From: Chitinivorax sp. B
Lineage (GTDB): Bacteria > Pseudomonadota > Gammaproteobacteria > Burkholderiales > SCOH01
Assembly: GCF_005503445.1 (NCBI RefSeq)
Contig: NZ_SCOH01000021.1
Location: 1-64,000, forward strand
Direction of reading: 5' to 3'
Length of the DNA stretch: 64,000 bases
In this document: in pieces, positions 25,385-34,448 of the stretch
Numbering within the stretch: the stretch's first letter is position 1
How the letters are laid out: each line of letters opens with the position of its first letter
Notes under the pieces: generated by a model
The model's input: the letters and a program-made list of their open reading frames with translations, nothing else
The model's database searches: none
Told to the model about the DNA's origin: nothing
Position numbers and translations under genes: made by a program

Positions 25385-26997
25385 CACCTTACACCATCAA
25401 GCATGGTCGTGTTGCTTGGGGGGATTTGTTCACGCGATGGCAGGCTGTAGTGGCTGGCAATCAGCGCCTGGTAGGCATCGCATTCTGCCTGCCAGCGGGT
25501 GTCATCCCAGCCCAATTCTGCCTGACAGCATGTTCGAATGCGTGGAAGCAGCGCGCGGCCACCTTCACGTAAAAGCAAGCCAAGCCGGGTACGCCGTAAC
25601 AGCAGGTCTTCCAGGTGAACGACTGCCTCGCTGCGGGCTGCCCAACGTAATTCGATCCAATAGGTATCGGTGCCGCTGATCAATTCATGCTCGGTTGCAG
25701 GGCCACAAGTCAGTACTGCCTGGGCATCGGTGCCATAGCGGGCCTGCAACCGCTTGCGCAGCATGGCTGGGAGGGTCTGATCCAGCTTGGGCGCGGGTTG
25801 AAAGTGTGGAAGGGGCGTCAAATCCAGTGTTTGGTCGAGCCGCGTTTGTGCCTGTTGCAATGCATCCAGTGCGATCACCCGGAAGGTGGTCAACTTGCCA
25901 CCGGAAACGGTGAGCAGACCCTGCTCCAACCAGCATACATGATCACGACCTTCTTTGGAGGGGGCAGTCTGGCCGCTGGATACTACCGGCCGCACGCCAG
26001 CATAGGTGGAAAGCACGTCTTCCTGGGTCAAGTTCAGTTCGGGAAACTGAAACGCCAGTGCTTCCATCAGGTAACTGACTTCTGCCGGGGTAATGCGTGG
26101 TTCGCCTTGCAGGTCGTCATGATCCAGATCGGTGGTGCCAACCAGTGTGGCCCCCTCCCATGGGTAGATGAATACAGGCCGTCCGTCCTGTGGGTGCATC
26201 AGACTGACAGCCTGGGCCACCGGCAAGCGCCAGCTGGGGAAGAGCAGATGCGAGCCACGCAATGGCCGTAGCCGCTTGCCAACTCCGATCTCCCCACGCA
26301 GTTGGTCCGCCCAGGCCCCGGTGGCATTGATGACCACTTTGGCGTGGATGGCGGCGGTTTGCCCCGTCTGTTGGTCAGTCACCTGGGCACCGGTGACTTG
26401 GCTGTTTTCACGCAGCAGCGCATCACAGCGGACGTAGTTGATTGCCAAGCCGCCATATGACTGTGCCTCCTGCAACGTACGCAGCACCAGCCTGGCGTCA
26501 TCGGTCTTGGCGTCCAGATAGCGCATACCGCCCTTCAATTGATGCCGGCTGATATGTGGCGCCAGCATCAGGAATTCTGTCGGATGGTAATAGGCCCGGC
26601 TTTTTTCACCCGCAAACCGATCATAAATGGCCAGCCCCAATGAAAACAGCCAACGACCGGGCTTGCGGCCTTGATAGTCGGCAAACACAAAGCTTTGCGG
26701 TTCGACCAACCCTGGTGCTGTCTGCAGCAATTGCTGCCGTTCATGTACCGATTCGCGCGTCAGCCGGATCTGGCCTTCCTTCAAATAGCGCAAGCCGCCG
26801 TGAACCAGCTTGGATGAACGGCTGGATGTCCCCCAGGCAAAATCCTTCTGCTCTACCAGCAGCGCTTTCAAGCCACGCCGTGCAGCCTCCAGTAGAATGC
26901 CTGCACCGGTGATGCCACCTCCGATGACCAACACATCCCAGGGTTCCGCTAGGCGAGGCCAACTGGCCTCACGCCAACCTTGTGTCCACATGGTCAT
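25384..26997 (-). CDS. FAD-dependent glycerol-3-phosphate dehydrogenase-like protein
   Basis: A 537-residue GlpD-family flavoprotein. FAD motif DVLVIGGGITGAGILLEA near residue 20, the family signature TSSRSSKLVHGGLRYLKEG, and C-terminal VSGGKLTTFRV. GlpD oxidises sn-glycerol-3-phosphate to DHAP and passes electrons to quinone at the membrane. This copy lacks the usual glpFK-glpR context and sits between an AGPS-like enzyme and an FGGY kinase, so it may act on a substituted glycerophosphate. Start ATG 26997 overlaps the upstream stop by 4 bp (ATGA). The longer frame to 27168 lies wholly inside the upstream gene. Confidence 0.88.
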   Translation of the reverse strand: MTMWTQGWREASWPRLAEPWDVLVIGGGITGAGILLEAARRGLKALLVEQKDFAWGTSSRSSKLVHGGLRYLKEGQIRLTRESVHERQQLLQTAPGLVEPQSFVFADYQGRKPGRWLFSLGLAIYDRFAGEKSRAYYHPTEFLMLAPHISRHQLKGGMRYLDAKTDDARLVLRTLQEAQSYGGLAINYVRCDALLRENSQVTGAQVTDQQTGQTAAIHAKVVINATGAWADQLRGEIGVGKRLRPLRGSHLLFPSWRLPVAQAVSLMHPQDGRPVFIYPWEGATLVGTTDLDHDDLQGEPRITPAEVSYLMEALAFQFPELNLTQEDVLSTYAGVRPVVSSGQTAPSKEGRDHVCWLEQGLLTVSGGKLTTFRVIALDALQQAQTRLDQTLDLTPLPHFQPAPKLDQTLPAMLRKRLQARYGTDAQAVLTCGPATEHELISGTDTYWIELRWAARSEAVVHLEDLLLRRTRLGLLLREGGRALLPRIRTCCQAELGWDDTRWQAECDAYQALIASHYSLPSREQIPPSNTTMLDGVR

Positions 26998-28586
26998 AGC
27001 CCAAGGTTGCCGGAATTCATGATGCCATCCGGGTCCAGCTGGCGCACGATGGCCATCAGGGCATCCATGCCCAACGGCCCTTTTTCGGCGGCTAAGTATG
27101 GCGCATGGTCTTTGCCGACACCATGCTGGTGACTGATGGTACCGCCCAGTTGTCCCATGGTTTCGCACACGGCCTGCTTCATGGCTTGCCAGCGAGCGTA
27201 GTTCTCCTCGAAGCTAGCCGCACGGCGGAACACAAAGGTGGTATAGACACTGGAGCCTTGCGGATAGGTATGTGACAGATGGGTATAGGCATGCACTCTT
27301 TCACCGAACTTGGCCAACGCTTCGACGGCAGCCGCTTCGACACGTCGCATCATGGTTTCCACCTTTGGCCAGTCGCAGGCGGTTTCCACCGTATCGGCGC
27401 AGTAGCCGTGCTCCCATAGGGTGTTGCGTAAATACACTGAGCGGAATCGGTTGGCCTTCCACTTTTCGCCAAACGCCTTGCCGACAGCCACGCCGCCAAA
27501 TTGCTTGACGATATCCCTAGCGGCGTGCAATGCCCCGCGGCAGGTGGCCGCATGGCCCGTCACCCCAAACAGCAGTAAGCACTTGGCCCCTTTGATGCCG
27601 CGTACTCCCAGGTATTTCTCCAGCATGCCGATCAGGCGCGGGTGTCCAGCCAGCGTCAACGACGTCAACGTTTCCACCTCGTTGGACAAGCGCAGCATCG
27701 ATAGCGGCAGCCGGCTTTGCACCAAAGTACGCACGGCCGTTTCCGCCTGTGCCCAACTTGGGAAAAACACAGCATGAAATTGCTCGAACTCGGGCAAGGG
27801 GGTGACACGAACGGTCGCTTCCGTCAGCACGCCAAAGCGGCCTTCCGAGCCCATGACCAGCTCGCGCAAATCAGGCCCTGCGCTGGATGCCGGGAACGTT
27901 GGAATCATGAGCCTACCAGCTGGGGTCTCCACCCGGCCACCTGCGAAAAGCTGCTCGATACGGCCATACCGCAACGATTGCTGGCCCGACGACCGGGTGA
28001 CGATCCAGCCGCCCAGTGTCGAGTATTCGAATGACTGTGGGAAATGCCCCAAGGTATAGCCCTGTGCCCTTAGCTGCGCTTCCAGATCTGGCCCTGCCAC
28101 GCCAGCCTGAAACGTGGCCAGTTGCGCGGTATGGTCCAGATGCAGCAGACGATTCAAGCGAGACAGATTCAGCGAGATCACCGGCTGATCGGTCTGTGGC
28201 GGAGTCAGGTGACCTACTACGCTGGTGCCACCGGCGTAAGGGATCACAATTGCACGGTGTTGCAGCGCCAGATCGAGTACCTCACGGACATCGTCACCGG
28301 ATTCGGCGTAAGCAACGGCATCGACAACCCGGCCCAGCTTACCGAAACGTAACCGCAGCCAGTCTGGCAGGCTTTGCCCAAAGCTGGCTCGAACTCGCAC
28401 TTCTGCATCGGTCGACCAGCGTGGGTGGGTTGGTAAACGGCTGGTAGGTACACTGGCAACGGTTGCCTCAAGGCTGGCATCATCAGGCGATGTCGTCTCG
28501 CCTACACGCTCCTGTAAAAACTGCAATGCCGCACCATTCAGCGTTGATTGGATCGTATCGTCACCCCAGCCGTTCCAGCGTCTCAC
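26994..28586 (-). CDS. Alkyl-DHAP synthase-like FAD-binding oxidase
   Basis: A 530-residue VAO/PCMH-type flavoprotein most like alkyldihydroxyacetonephosphate synthase (AGPS). The N-terminus RRWNGWGDD matches the AGPS start. The FAD domain holds VIPYAGGTSVVGH and FPQSFEYSTLGGWIVTRSSG, the signature shared with eukaryotic AGPS, and YGRIEQL. The C-terminal part has THLSHTYPQGSSVY and ISHQHGVGKDH, where eukaryotic AGPS has three consecutive His. The start is set at GTG 28586: AAGGA lies eight bases upstream, and a TATAAC box lies just before it, downstream of the alternative ATG 28622. It is the first gene of a coupled three-gene operon. Catalysis of ether-bond formation or the reverse is inference. 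Confidence 0.87.
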   Translation of the reverse strand: MRRWNGWGDDTIQSTLNGAALQFLQERVGETTSPDDASLEATVASVPTSRLPTHPRWSTDAEVRVRASFGQSLPDWLRLRFGKLGRVVDAVAYAESGDDVREVLDLALQHRAIVIPYAGGTSVVGHLTPPQTDQPVISLNLSRLNRLLHLDHTAQLATFQAGVAGPDLEAQLRAQGYTLGHFPQSFEYSTLGGWIVTRSSGQQSLRYGRIEQLFAGGRVETPAGRLMIPTFPASSAGPDLRELVMGSEGRFGVLTEATVRVTPLPEFEQFHAVFFPSWAQAETAVRTLVQSRLPLSMLRLSNEVETLTSLTLAGHPRLIGMLEKYLGVRGIKGAKCLLLFGVTGHAATCRGALHAARDIVKQFGGVAVGKAFGEKWKANRFRSVYLRNTLWEHGYCADTVETACDWPKVETMMRRVEAAAVEALAKFGERVHAYTHLSHTYPQGSSVYTTFVFRRAASFEENYARWQAMKQAVCETMGQLGGTISHQHGVGKDHAPYLAAEKGPLGMDALMAIVRQLDPDGIMNSGNLGL

Positions 28587-28594
28587 TGTATCAA

Positions 28595-28605
28595 TCCTTG
28601 TTATA
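28595..28605 (-). promoter_or_regulatory. -10 box and ribosome site of the AGPS-like operon
   Basis: Minus-strand TATAAC (28605-28600) directly followed by AAGGA (28599-28595), then GTG at 28586. If this is the promoter, the mRNA leader is very short and the ATG at 28622 would not be transcribed. The -35 is not clear, as expected if an activator such as the divergent AraC protein is needed. Confidence 0.45.
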
Positions 28606-28684
28606 CTCGTTGCAAAAACCATGGCATCTTAAAACAAGCCGCCCATGCGCTCTTGGGCGATCATGACACAGACGTTGTGCAATC

Positions 28685-29728
28685 ATGCCAAATCTCATGC
28701 ACTCTCCGATTCAAGCTCGCGTTGTGGGCGCCTACTTGCAAGTCTCCCTGGATGTGGCGAGCCAGCGTGGCGTCAACTTGGCTGAGCTGGCGACCGCAGC
28801 AGGCTTGCCCGAGCACGCACTGTCGCCAACGCCGGAACAGTTGCCGGTATTGGACTACCTGAAGGCATTGAATGCAGCCGCAACACTGAGCGGTGACACC
28901 TACTTTGGCGTGCATGTGGGTGAGGCCATGCGACTGGCGAATTATGCCGTCTATGGCATGATCACCTTATCCTGCCGTACTTTCGGGGAGGCGATGGCGC
29001 AAGTGATGCGTTATGAAGTGTTGGCCCATGATCTGGGCCGATCTGGCCTGCGGGTATTGGGGGATGAGGCTGAATATGTTTGGGAGAGCCCCTGGTTGGC
29101 TGAATTGCCATGTCGACACATGCCGGAAAGCGTCATGGTCGGTATCAAGACCTTTGTCGACTGGATGGCAGGGCAATCCATGCCAGTATTGGAAGTCTGT
29201 TTTGCGCACCCGGCACCAGCCGATGCCAATGAGTTGGAGCGTATCTTCTGCTGCCCGGTACGTTTCAATGCAGACGAATACAAAGCCCGTTTTCCGGCAG
29301 CGATCCTTGATTGGCCAGTCCCGCATGCCGAGCCGACACTATTCCCGGTGTTGGTACAACATGCAGAACAACTGTTACAAGCCCGTGAACGACACCAACG
29401 CGAACCTGACATTGCGATCAAGGTTCGCGAAGCCATTCTGCAACATCTTAGCCAGGATCGAGCCCGCCTTAGCTGGATTGCCGACACGCTGCAAATGACC
29501 GTTCGAACGCTGCAACGTAAATTGAAGGACGCCAATACCAGTTTTCAGACCGTACTGGACAATACCCGCTGCGATCTGGCCAAACACTATTTGCGAGAAA
29601 CGGATTTGAGTCTGACGGACATCGCATTCCTGCTCGGCTACCAAGAGCAAAGCAGTTTCAATCATGCATTCAAAGAGTGGACGGGAGTGAATCCGGGTGG
29701 GTGGCGGAGTCAGGCAAGCGGAAGGTAG
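28685..29728 (+). CDS. AraC-family transcriptional regulator
   Basis: A 347-residue regulator with an N-terminal arabinose-binding-type (DUF4880-unrelated, OruR/ArgR-like) sensing domain, about 15-210, and a C-terminal AraC HTH domain, about 240-340. The HTH reads LSWIADTLQMTVRTLQRKLK and, in the second helix pair, LTDIAFLLGYQEQSSFNHAFKEWTG. It is divergent from the AGPS-like operon with a 98-bp shared intergenic region, so it is most likely its dedicated regulator. The effector could be a lipid or glycerol derivative, which is a guess from the neighbours. ATG 28685 is the first start; Met5 is an alternative. Confidence 0.9.
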   Translation: MPNLMHSPIQARVVGAYLQVSLDVASQRGVNLAELATAAGLPEHALSPTPEQLPVLDYLKALNAAATLSGDTYFGVHVGEAMRLANYAVYGMITLSCRTFGEAMAQVMRYEVLAHDLGRSGLRVLGDEAEYVWESPWLAELPCRHMPESVMVGIKTFVDWMAGQSMPVLEVCFAHPAPADANELERIFCCPVRFNADEYKARFPAAILDWPVPHAEPTLFPVLVQHAEQLLQARERHQREPDIAIKVREAILQHLSQDRARLSWIADTLQMTVRTLQRKLKDANTSFQTVLDNTRCDLAKHYLRETDLSLTDIAFLLGYQEQSSFNHAFKEWTGVNPGGWRSQASGR

Positions 29729-29940
29729 TTGAATGACCGCATTGTTTATCCGTCAATCGTTCAGTTCACGTTTAAACATTACGGCCATGCCGTTTCGATG
29801 CGTACTGCAAACAAAATGCAGACTTTTCAGCTACAAGTATTTCAATTCACTGATTGTTGCTAATGCGTGGCTGGTAAAATTCAGCAAAGTACCTGAGACA
29901 GCGCGTCGCAATGTAGCATATAGGATATTTACTGGCCGCT

Positions 29941-30507
29941 TTAAATTTTGGGCAGTGTGACACCTTTCTGTCCCAGATATTTTCCACCACGATCTTTGTA
30001 AGATACCTCACATATCTCATCCGATTCGAAAAACAATACCTGTGCTACACCTTCATTGGCATAGATTTTTGCTGGCAACGGAGTGGTATTGGAGAACTCC
30101 AGTGTCACGTGGCCTTCCCATTCCGGTTCGAAAGGGGTGACATTGACAATGATACCGCAACGAGCATAGGTGGATTTGCCCAGGCAAACAGTCAATACTG
30201 AACGCGGGATGCGGAAATATTCAACTGTGCGGGCGAGTGCAAACGAATTGGGCGGGATGATGCAGGAGTCGCCTTTGAATTCGACAAAAGAGTTCGGATC
30301 AAAATTTTTGGGGTCGACGATGGTGCTGTTGATGTTGGTAAATACCTTGAATTCATCAGCGCAACGAATATCGTAACCATAGCTGGATGTGCCATAGGAA
30401 ACGATCTTATGACCATTTACTTCTCGGACCAGGTTTGGTTCGAACGGCTCGATCATGCCGTGTTTCTCAGCCATTCGGCGAATCCATTTATCTGATTTGA
30501 TGGACAT
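29941..30507 (-). CDS. dcd: dCTP deaminase
   Basis: A 188-residue trimeric enzyme that deaminates dCTP to dUTP for thymidylate synthesis. Signatures: [42 protein letters not shown] and the catalytic region [17 protein letters not shown] with the active-site Glu. The length is normal for betaproteobacterial Dcd. Start ATG 30507 follows AGGAAA. It is read in the same direction as apbC, which lies 158 bp upstream. Confidence 0.96.
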   Translation of the reverse strand: MSIKSDKWIRRMAEKHGMIEPFEPNLVREVNGHKIVSYGTSSYGYDIRCADEFKVFTNINSTIVDPKNFDPNSFVEFKGDSCIIPPNSFALARTVEYFRIPRSVLTVCLGKSTYARCGIIVNVTPFEPEWEGHVTLEFSNTTPLPAKIYANEGVAQVLFFESDEICEVSYKDRGGKYLGQKGVTLPKI

Positions 30508-30665
30508 GGCGTATTTCCTGTTTCAGTTGAGGGCGGTAGTCTAACCAACCGCCCATGATTTGCATATGTGTGATGGTTAAACACCCATGCACGGTGGGTG
30601 CTGGTCTGGGTCGTAAAAGGTGAGAGGCCTGAATTGTATGCTTGTTGGCACATTCACGACGGATA

Positions 30666-31757
30666 TTAGGTATTCTGGATCACAATCTTCGGGAACTTGG
30701 ATGAAAAATCCTGAGCTTTTTCACCAATCTTGACGGCAACACGACGGGCGATCTGCTTATAGATGTCTGCAATCTGTCCGTCTGGCTCAGCTACGACAGT
30801 GGGTTTACCTGCGTCGGTCGACCGTCGGATCGACATGTCTAACGGCAATTGACCCAACAATTCTACGTTGTAATCCACGCTCATTTTTGCACCACCGCCC
30901 TCGCCAAAAATGGGCTCGGTGTGGCCACAGTTGGAGCAGATGTGCATGCTCATGTTTTCGACAATACCCAAAATCGGTACGCCGACTTTTTCAAACATTT
31001 TCAGTCCCTTGCGAGCATCCAGCAAGGCAATGTCTTGTGGTGTGGTGACAATAACGGCACCAGTGACGGGAATTTTCTGCGATAAGGTCAGTTGTATGTC
31101 ACCAGTACCCGGTGGCAGGTCAATGACCAGATAGTCGAGGTTATCCCAACGGGTTTCGTTTAGTAATTGGGTCAGAGCCTGGGTAACCATGGGGCCGCGC
31201 CAGACCATGGGTTGTTCCGGGTCAATCAGATAACCGATGGACATGGTTTGTATGTCATATTGCACTACTGGCGTCATCGTCTTGCCATCCGGCGATTCTG
31301 GCCGTTGTTGCTCGCAACCCATCATGGTGGGTTGCGAGGGGCCGTAAATGTCCGCATCCAGTAAGCCAACTCGTGCCCCTTCTGCCGCCAGTGCCAATGC
31401 CAGATTGACCGAAGTGGTTGATTTGCCGACCCCACCCTTGCCAGAGGCAACGGCGATGATGTTCTTCACTCCACTCAGTAATGGGATGCCACGTTGCACA
31501 CCATGCGAGGTAATGACGGAGCGAACATGGACATTGATGGTGCCCAATCCGTCCAGGCCGGTAAGCGAATCCTGGATCAATTGGGCCAAACCCGCCGCTT
31601 GCGACATGGCCGGATAGGCGAGTTCAATGTCGATGGTGGTTTGACTGTCCTCGATCTTGATATGTTTGACTGCTTTACCGGTAATGAAGTCTTTGCCGGT
31701 ATTCGGGTCGATTACCTGCGCCAGGCAGTCACGGATTGCTTGTTCGTTGGGTGTCAT
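30666..31757 (-). CDS. apbC: Iron-sulfur cluster carrier protein ApbC/Mrp
   Basis: A 363-residue P-loop ATPase that carries Fe-S clusters to apoproteins. An N-terminal MIP18/DUF59 domain (about 1-80) precedes the deviant Walker A motif VASGKGGVGKSTTSVNLAL. The cluster-binding CxxC is in ICSNCGHTEPIFGEGG. Start ATG 31757 (MTPNEQAIR) has GGGGGAG about seven bases upstream. The longer frame to 31820 lacks a ribosome site. Confidence 0.95.
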   Translation of the reverse strand: MTPNEQAIRDCLAQVIDPNTGKDFITGKAVKHIKIEDSQTTIDIELAYPAMSQAAGLAQLIQDSLTGLDGLGTINVHVRSVITSHGVQRGIPLLSGVKNIIAVASGKGGVGKSTTSVNLALALAAEGARVGLLDADIYGPSQPTMMGCEQQRPESPDGKTMTPVVQYDIQTMSIGYLIDPEQPMVWRGPMVTQALTQLLNETRWDNLDYLVIDLPPGTGDIQLTLSQKIPVTGAVIVTTPQDIALLDARKGLKMFEKVGVPILGIVENMSMHICSNCGHTEPIFGEGGGAKMSVDYNVELLGQLPLDMSIRRSTDAGKPTVVAEPDGQIADIYKQIARRVAVKIGEKAQDFSSKFPKIVIQNT

Positions 31758-31947
31758 GGTCGGCTCCCCCGCTTTACCGGGGTTTAAGATGCGTTGCAAA
31801 AACTGTTTCATACAGATCACTTGGGTTGTGGGGCGAGTGTATCAAAGCCCGAGATTTGAACAAGTGACTTGCGACAAGTTTTCTATGACAGTTTCGGTTG
31901 GTGTTGTTGGGTGACCGCGAAATATTGTGACCTGTGGATGTCCGGTG

Positions 31948-33987
31948 TCAGCCGGAAGCCTCAGCGACGGAACGGCTTGCCAGTGGAAGTGTCACGCAAA
32001 ACCGGGCTCCTTTGTTCCCTGGGCGTTCATACCAAACTCGACCAGCCATGGAAGTAGTAAGCCGTTTGACAATTGACAGACCCAAGCCTGTGGAATGCTC
32101 ACCACCAGTTGGACGGGCAGAAAGTTTGGCGAACGAACGGAACAGCTGGGGCATTTCATCAGGCTGGATGCCAGGGCCTTGATCTTCTACTTCGAGCCTA
32201 GCCAAACCGCTGGATTCGATGAGTCGGATGGTCACCATGCTGCCAGCGGGTGAGAATTTGATGGCATTGGAAATCAGATTTTCACAAATCTGGTAAACCA
32301 GTTCAGCATCAGCCCAAATGTCGATATGATCGGGCATTTGTGACTGCAAGCTGATCTGTTTGCTCGCAGCCCAATCATTCAGCTCATCCAGTACGCAATG
32401 AATGCTGCCACACCAGTCCATTCGAGTAGCATTGACCTGCAATTTACCTGATTCGATGGCATCCAGATCCAACAACTTGGTGATGATGTCCATCATTCGG
32501 ACCGTAGCCTGATGCATATTTCCCAGCATGGCCGACGATTTTTCGGCTGGCCACTGGCTGATTTTGTGCTTCAACAGATCGCTGGCTGCCCGCAATTGAC
32601 TTACAGGATTTTTCAGGTCATGTGCGGCAATACGTAACAATTCAGTTTTTTCGTGATTCAGACGGTCCAATTCGTGATTGGCGTCTTCCAACTTCTTATT
32701 GGTTTGCAGCAGTGCCTCTGTTCGTTCTTCAACCCGTTGCTCCAGCATGCGCTCAGTAGTGCGGAGGGTATGCAACGCCAATTCACGAGCTGCTTCACGT
32801 TGGCGGTGCATTTGCCGGTAACGATCTGACAGTGCAATGGCCAGCAATAACATTTCAATTGGAATGGAAAGATGCGTGCCATACAAACTCAAAAACTCAG
32901 TGCTGGCCAAGCCGGCAGCCCGTAATGCGGTTATCAGCAGGGCGGACAGCCACACACATTGCGAGAACACCAGAAAACGGGCAATCAACTGGCCACGTTG
33001 CCAGCATAAAATACCGGCAGTGACACACAGAATCCCGCTGATTAGGGCCAGCAGGGTATTGATACGAGACAGCAGCACTTGGTCTGCCAGGTTGGTGACA
33101 GCGCCAATCATGGTAAGCAAGCAGGCCGTGACAATGATCCACAATGCGGTATTCAAGCGTTCGGCAGTTACCTTGAGTTTCAGAAAATACAAGGTGAATA
33201 ATGCTAAGCCTGCAATACCCATTGCCGCAAACAGGTTGACTGCGACATTCTGGAAATAGATGGCATTTGGCCAAAGATAACGATAGGCCAGCCCACTGTG
33301 GGTCAATTGCCACATGCCGATGCCAAATACGGAAATGACGTAATACAGATAGCTGATGTGGATGCGCGACAAATACAACACCAGATTATATGCCGCCAAA
33401 GCAAAAATGAAACCAAAATACAGGCCAAATACCAAGTGCGTGGTTTCACTCTTGCGTGCATAGCTTTCCGGATCCCAAAGGGTCGTTGGTACGGTCATGC
33501 TGCTCTGGGTTTGTACTCGCCAGTACAGTGTAACTGGGGTGTTGGTGGGTAGCGTCAGGGGAAAGGTGAATTCACGGGTTGGCAGTGGCCGTGCAGCATA
33601 GGCCAGCGTGTCACCTGCCCGTAGCAATCGATACCGATTTGGTTGGTTGGTTTCTGGTACATAGAAATCGATCTGGTCCAAGGCAGGCAAGTCAATATTG
33701 ACCATCCAGCTATTGCGTGTACCAGTATTGTGCAGCGTGATTTTGAACCAGTAGCTGGCTTTGGTATAGCCAAATGCCGCTTGTTTACCAGTGGGTTGCT
33801 GAAATTGTGCTTGCCGTTTTGCACTTTGAATATCGGCCAGGGTCCATTCGCTCTTTGTGTCCACCAGAAATTGCAGGTGCCCATCCAGATTCAACCTGGT
33901 GGTAGCGTTTCCAACTTTGGTCACGTCAGCATGGCCATAAAGCGATAACAGGCAAAGCAATATGGCGATGGCTAAACGTTGTAGCAT
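31948..33987 (-). CDS. 7TMR-DISM sensor histidine kinase
   Basis: A 679-residue membrane kinase. Signal peptide about 1-20, then a periplasmic 7TMR-DISM extracellular domain (about 30-165) with WFKITLHNTGTRNSW and LYWRVQ, and seven membrane helices (about 180-395). A coiled coil (ELALHTLRTTERMLEQRVEERTE split in two) leads to a HisKA domain LLRIAAHDLKNPVSQLRAAS with the phospho-His, and an HATPase domain ENLISNAIKFSP, DQGPGI, STGLGLSIV. The ligand is unknown; the DISM fold resembles carbohydrate-binding modules. No response regulator gene is adjacent, so it is an orphan kinase. The ribosome site at ATG 33987 is weak. Confidence 0.92.
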   Translation of the reverse strand: MLQRLAIAILLCLLSLYGHADVTKVGNATTRLNLDGHLQFLVDTKSEWTLADIQSAKRQAQFQQPTGKQAAFGYTKASYWFKITLHNTGTRNSWMVNIDLPALDQIDFYVPETNQPNRYRLLRAGDTLAYAARPLPTREFTFPLTLPTNTPVTLYWRVQTQSSMTVPTTLWDPESYARKSETTHLVFGLYFGFIFALAAYNLVLYLSRIHISYLYYVISVFGIGMWQLTHSGLAYRYLWPNAIYFQNVAVNLFAAMGIAGLALFTLYFLKLKVTAERLNTALWIIVTACLLTMIGAVTNLADQVLLSRINTLLALISGILCVTAGILCWQRGQLIARFLVFSQCVWLSALLITALRAAGLASTEFLSLYGTHLSIPIEMLLLAIALSDRYRQMHRQREAARELALHTLRTTERMLEQRVEERTEALLQTNKKLEDANHELDRLNHEKTELLRIAAHDLKNPVSQLRAASDLLKHKISQWPAEKSSAMLGNMHQATVRMMDIITKLLDLDAIESGKLQVNATRMDWCGSIHCVLDELNDWAASKQISLQSQMPDHIDIWADAELVYQICENLISNAIKFSPAGSMVTIRLIESSGLARLEVEDQGPGIQPDEMPQLFRSFAKLSARPTGGEHSTGLGLSIVKRLTTSMAGRVWYERPGNKGARFCVTLPLASRSVAEASG

Positions 33988-34400
33988 GGGTAAGATTAAC
34001 GGTCGTGAAAAAGAGACAGAGTGTCAGTTTGCATCCAACGACAGAAACCGAAGGCATCGGCTTGGTCGCCAGGCAGGACTGGGCGGGATTGCGACGGCAT
34101 TTCCAGAAAGGGAATCGAGTCGTTTGGTTTCAAGGTAGCTGCTGTCCTCTTGTTTGCTTGATATTTGCCAAATTACAATCGAATATGCCAGACCACACCA
34201 TCGTCGGGGTGGTAGGTGCAGCAATCTGCTCATGATATCCAGATGCCATCATTGGCAGTTTTTGAAAGGTGTATCAGGGCTCAGCAGATAATCATCAGTA
34301 TATTTTATCCAGGTAACGTATTAAAAGGTAAAAACACGTTTTAATCGTTGCCAGTAAAGTCATTTAATTTTAATAAGTGCGGAAATTGTTATGTAATAAA
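33988..34400. other. Gap of about 410 bp without a supported gene
   Basis: Between the DISM kinase and dapE. A 76-codon plus frame from GTG 34005 exists but has no ribosome site, no family and an odd composition. The right half is A/T-rich. I see no repeat or RNA gene here apart from the dapE terminator at its right end. Confidence 0.4.
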
Positions 34401-34428
34401 TAAAAAGCCCTTCTTGTAAGAAGGGCTT
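34401..34428 (-). terminator. dapE terminator
   Basis: Perfect 11-bp stem AAGCCCTTCTT (34405-34415) / AAGAAGGGCTT (34418-34428), followed on the minus strand by a T-run. It lies 20 bp past the dapE stop. Confidence 0.85.
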
Positions 34429-34448
34429 GAATATTGCTTGATGATGAA

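Noticed and set aside
34005-34235. Plus frame from GTG with 76 codons upstream of the DISM kinase
   Set aside because: No ribosome site, no family and atypical composition; not enough support.
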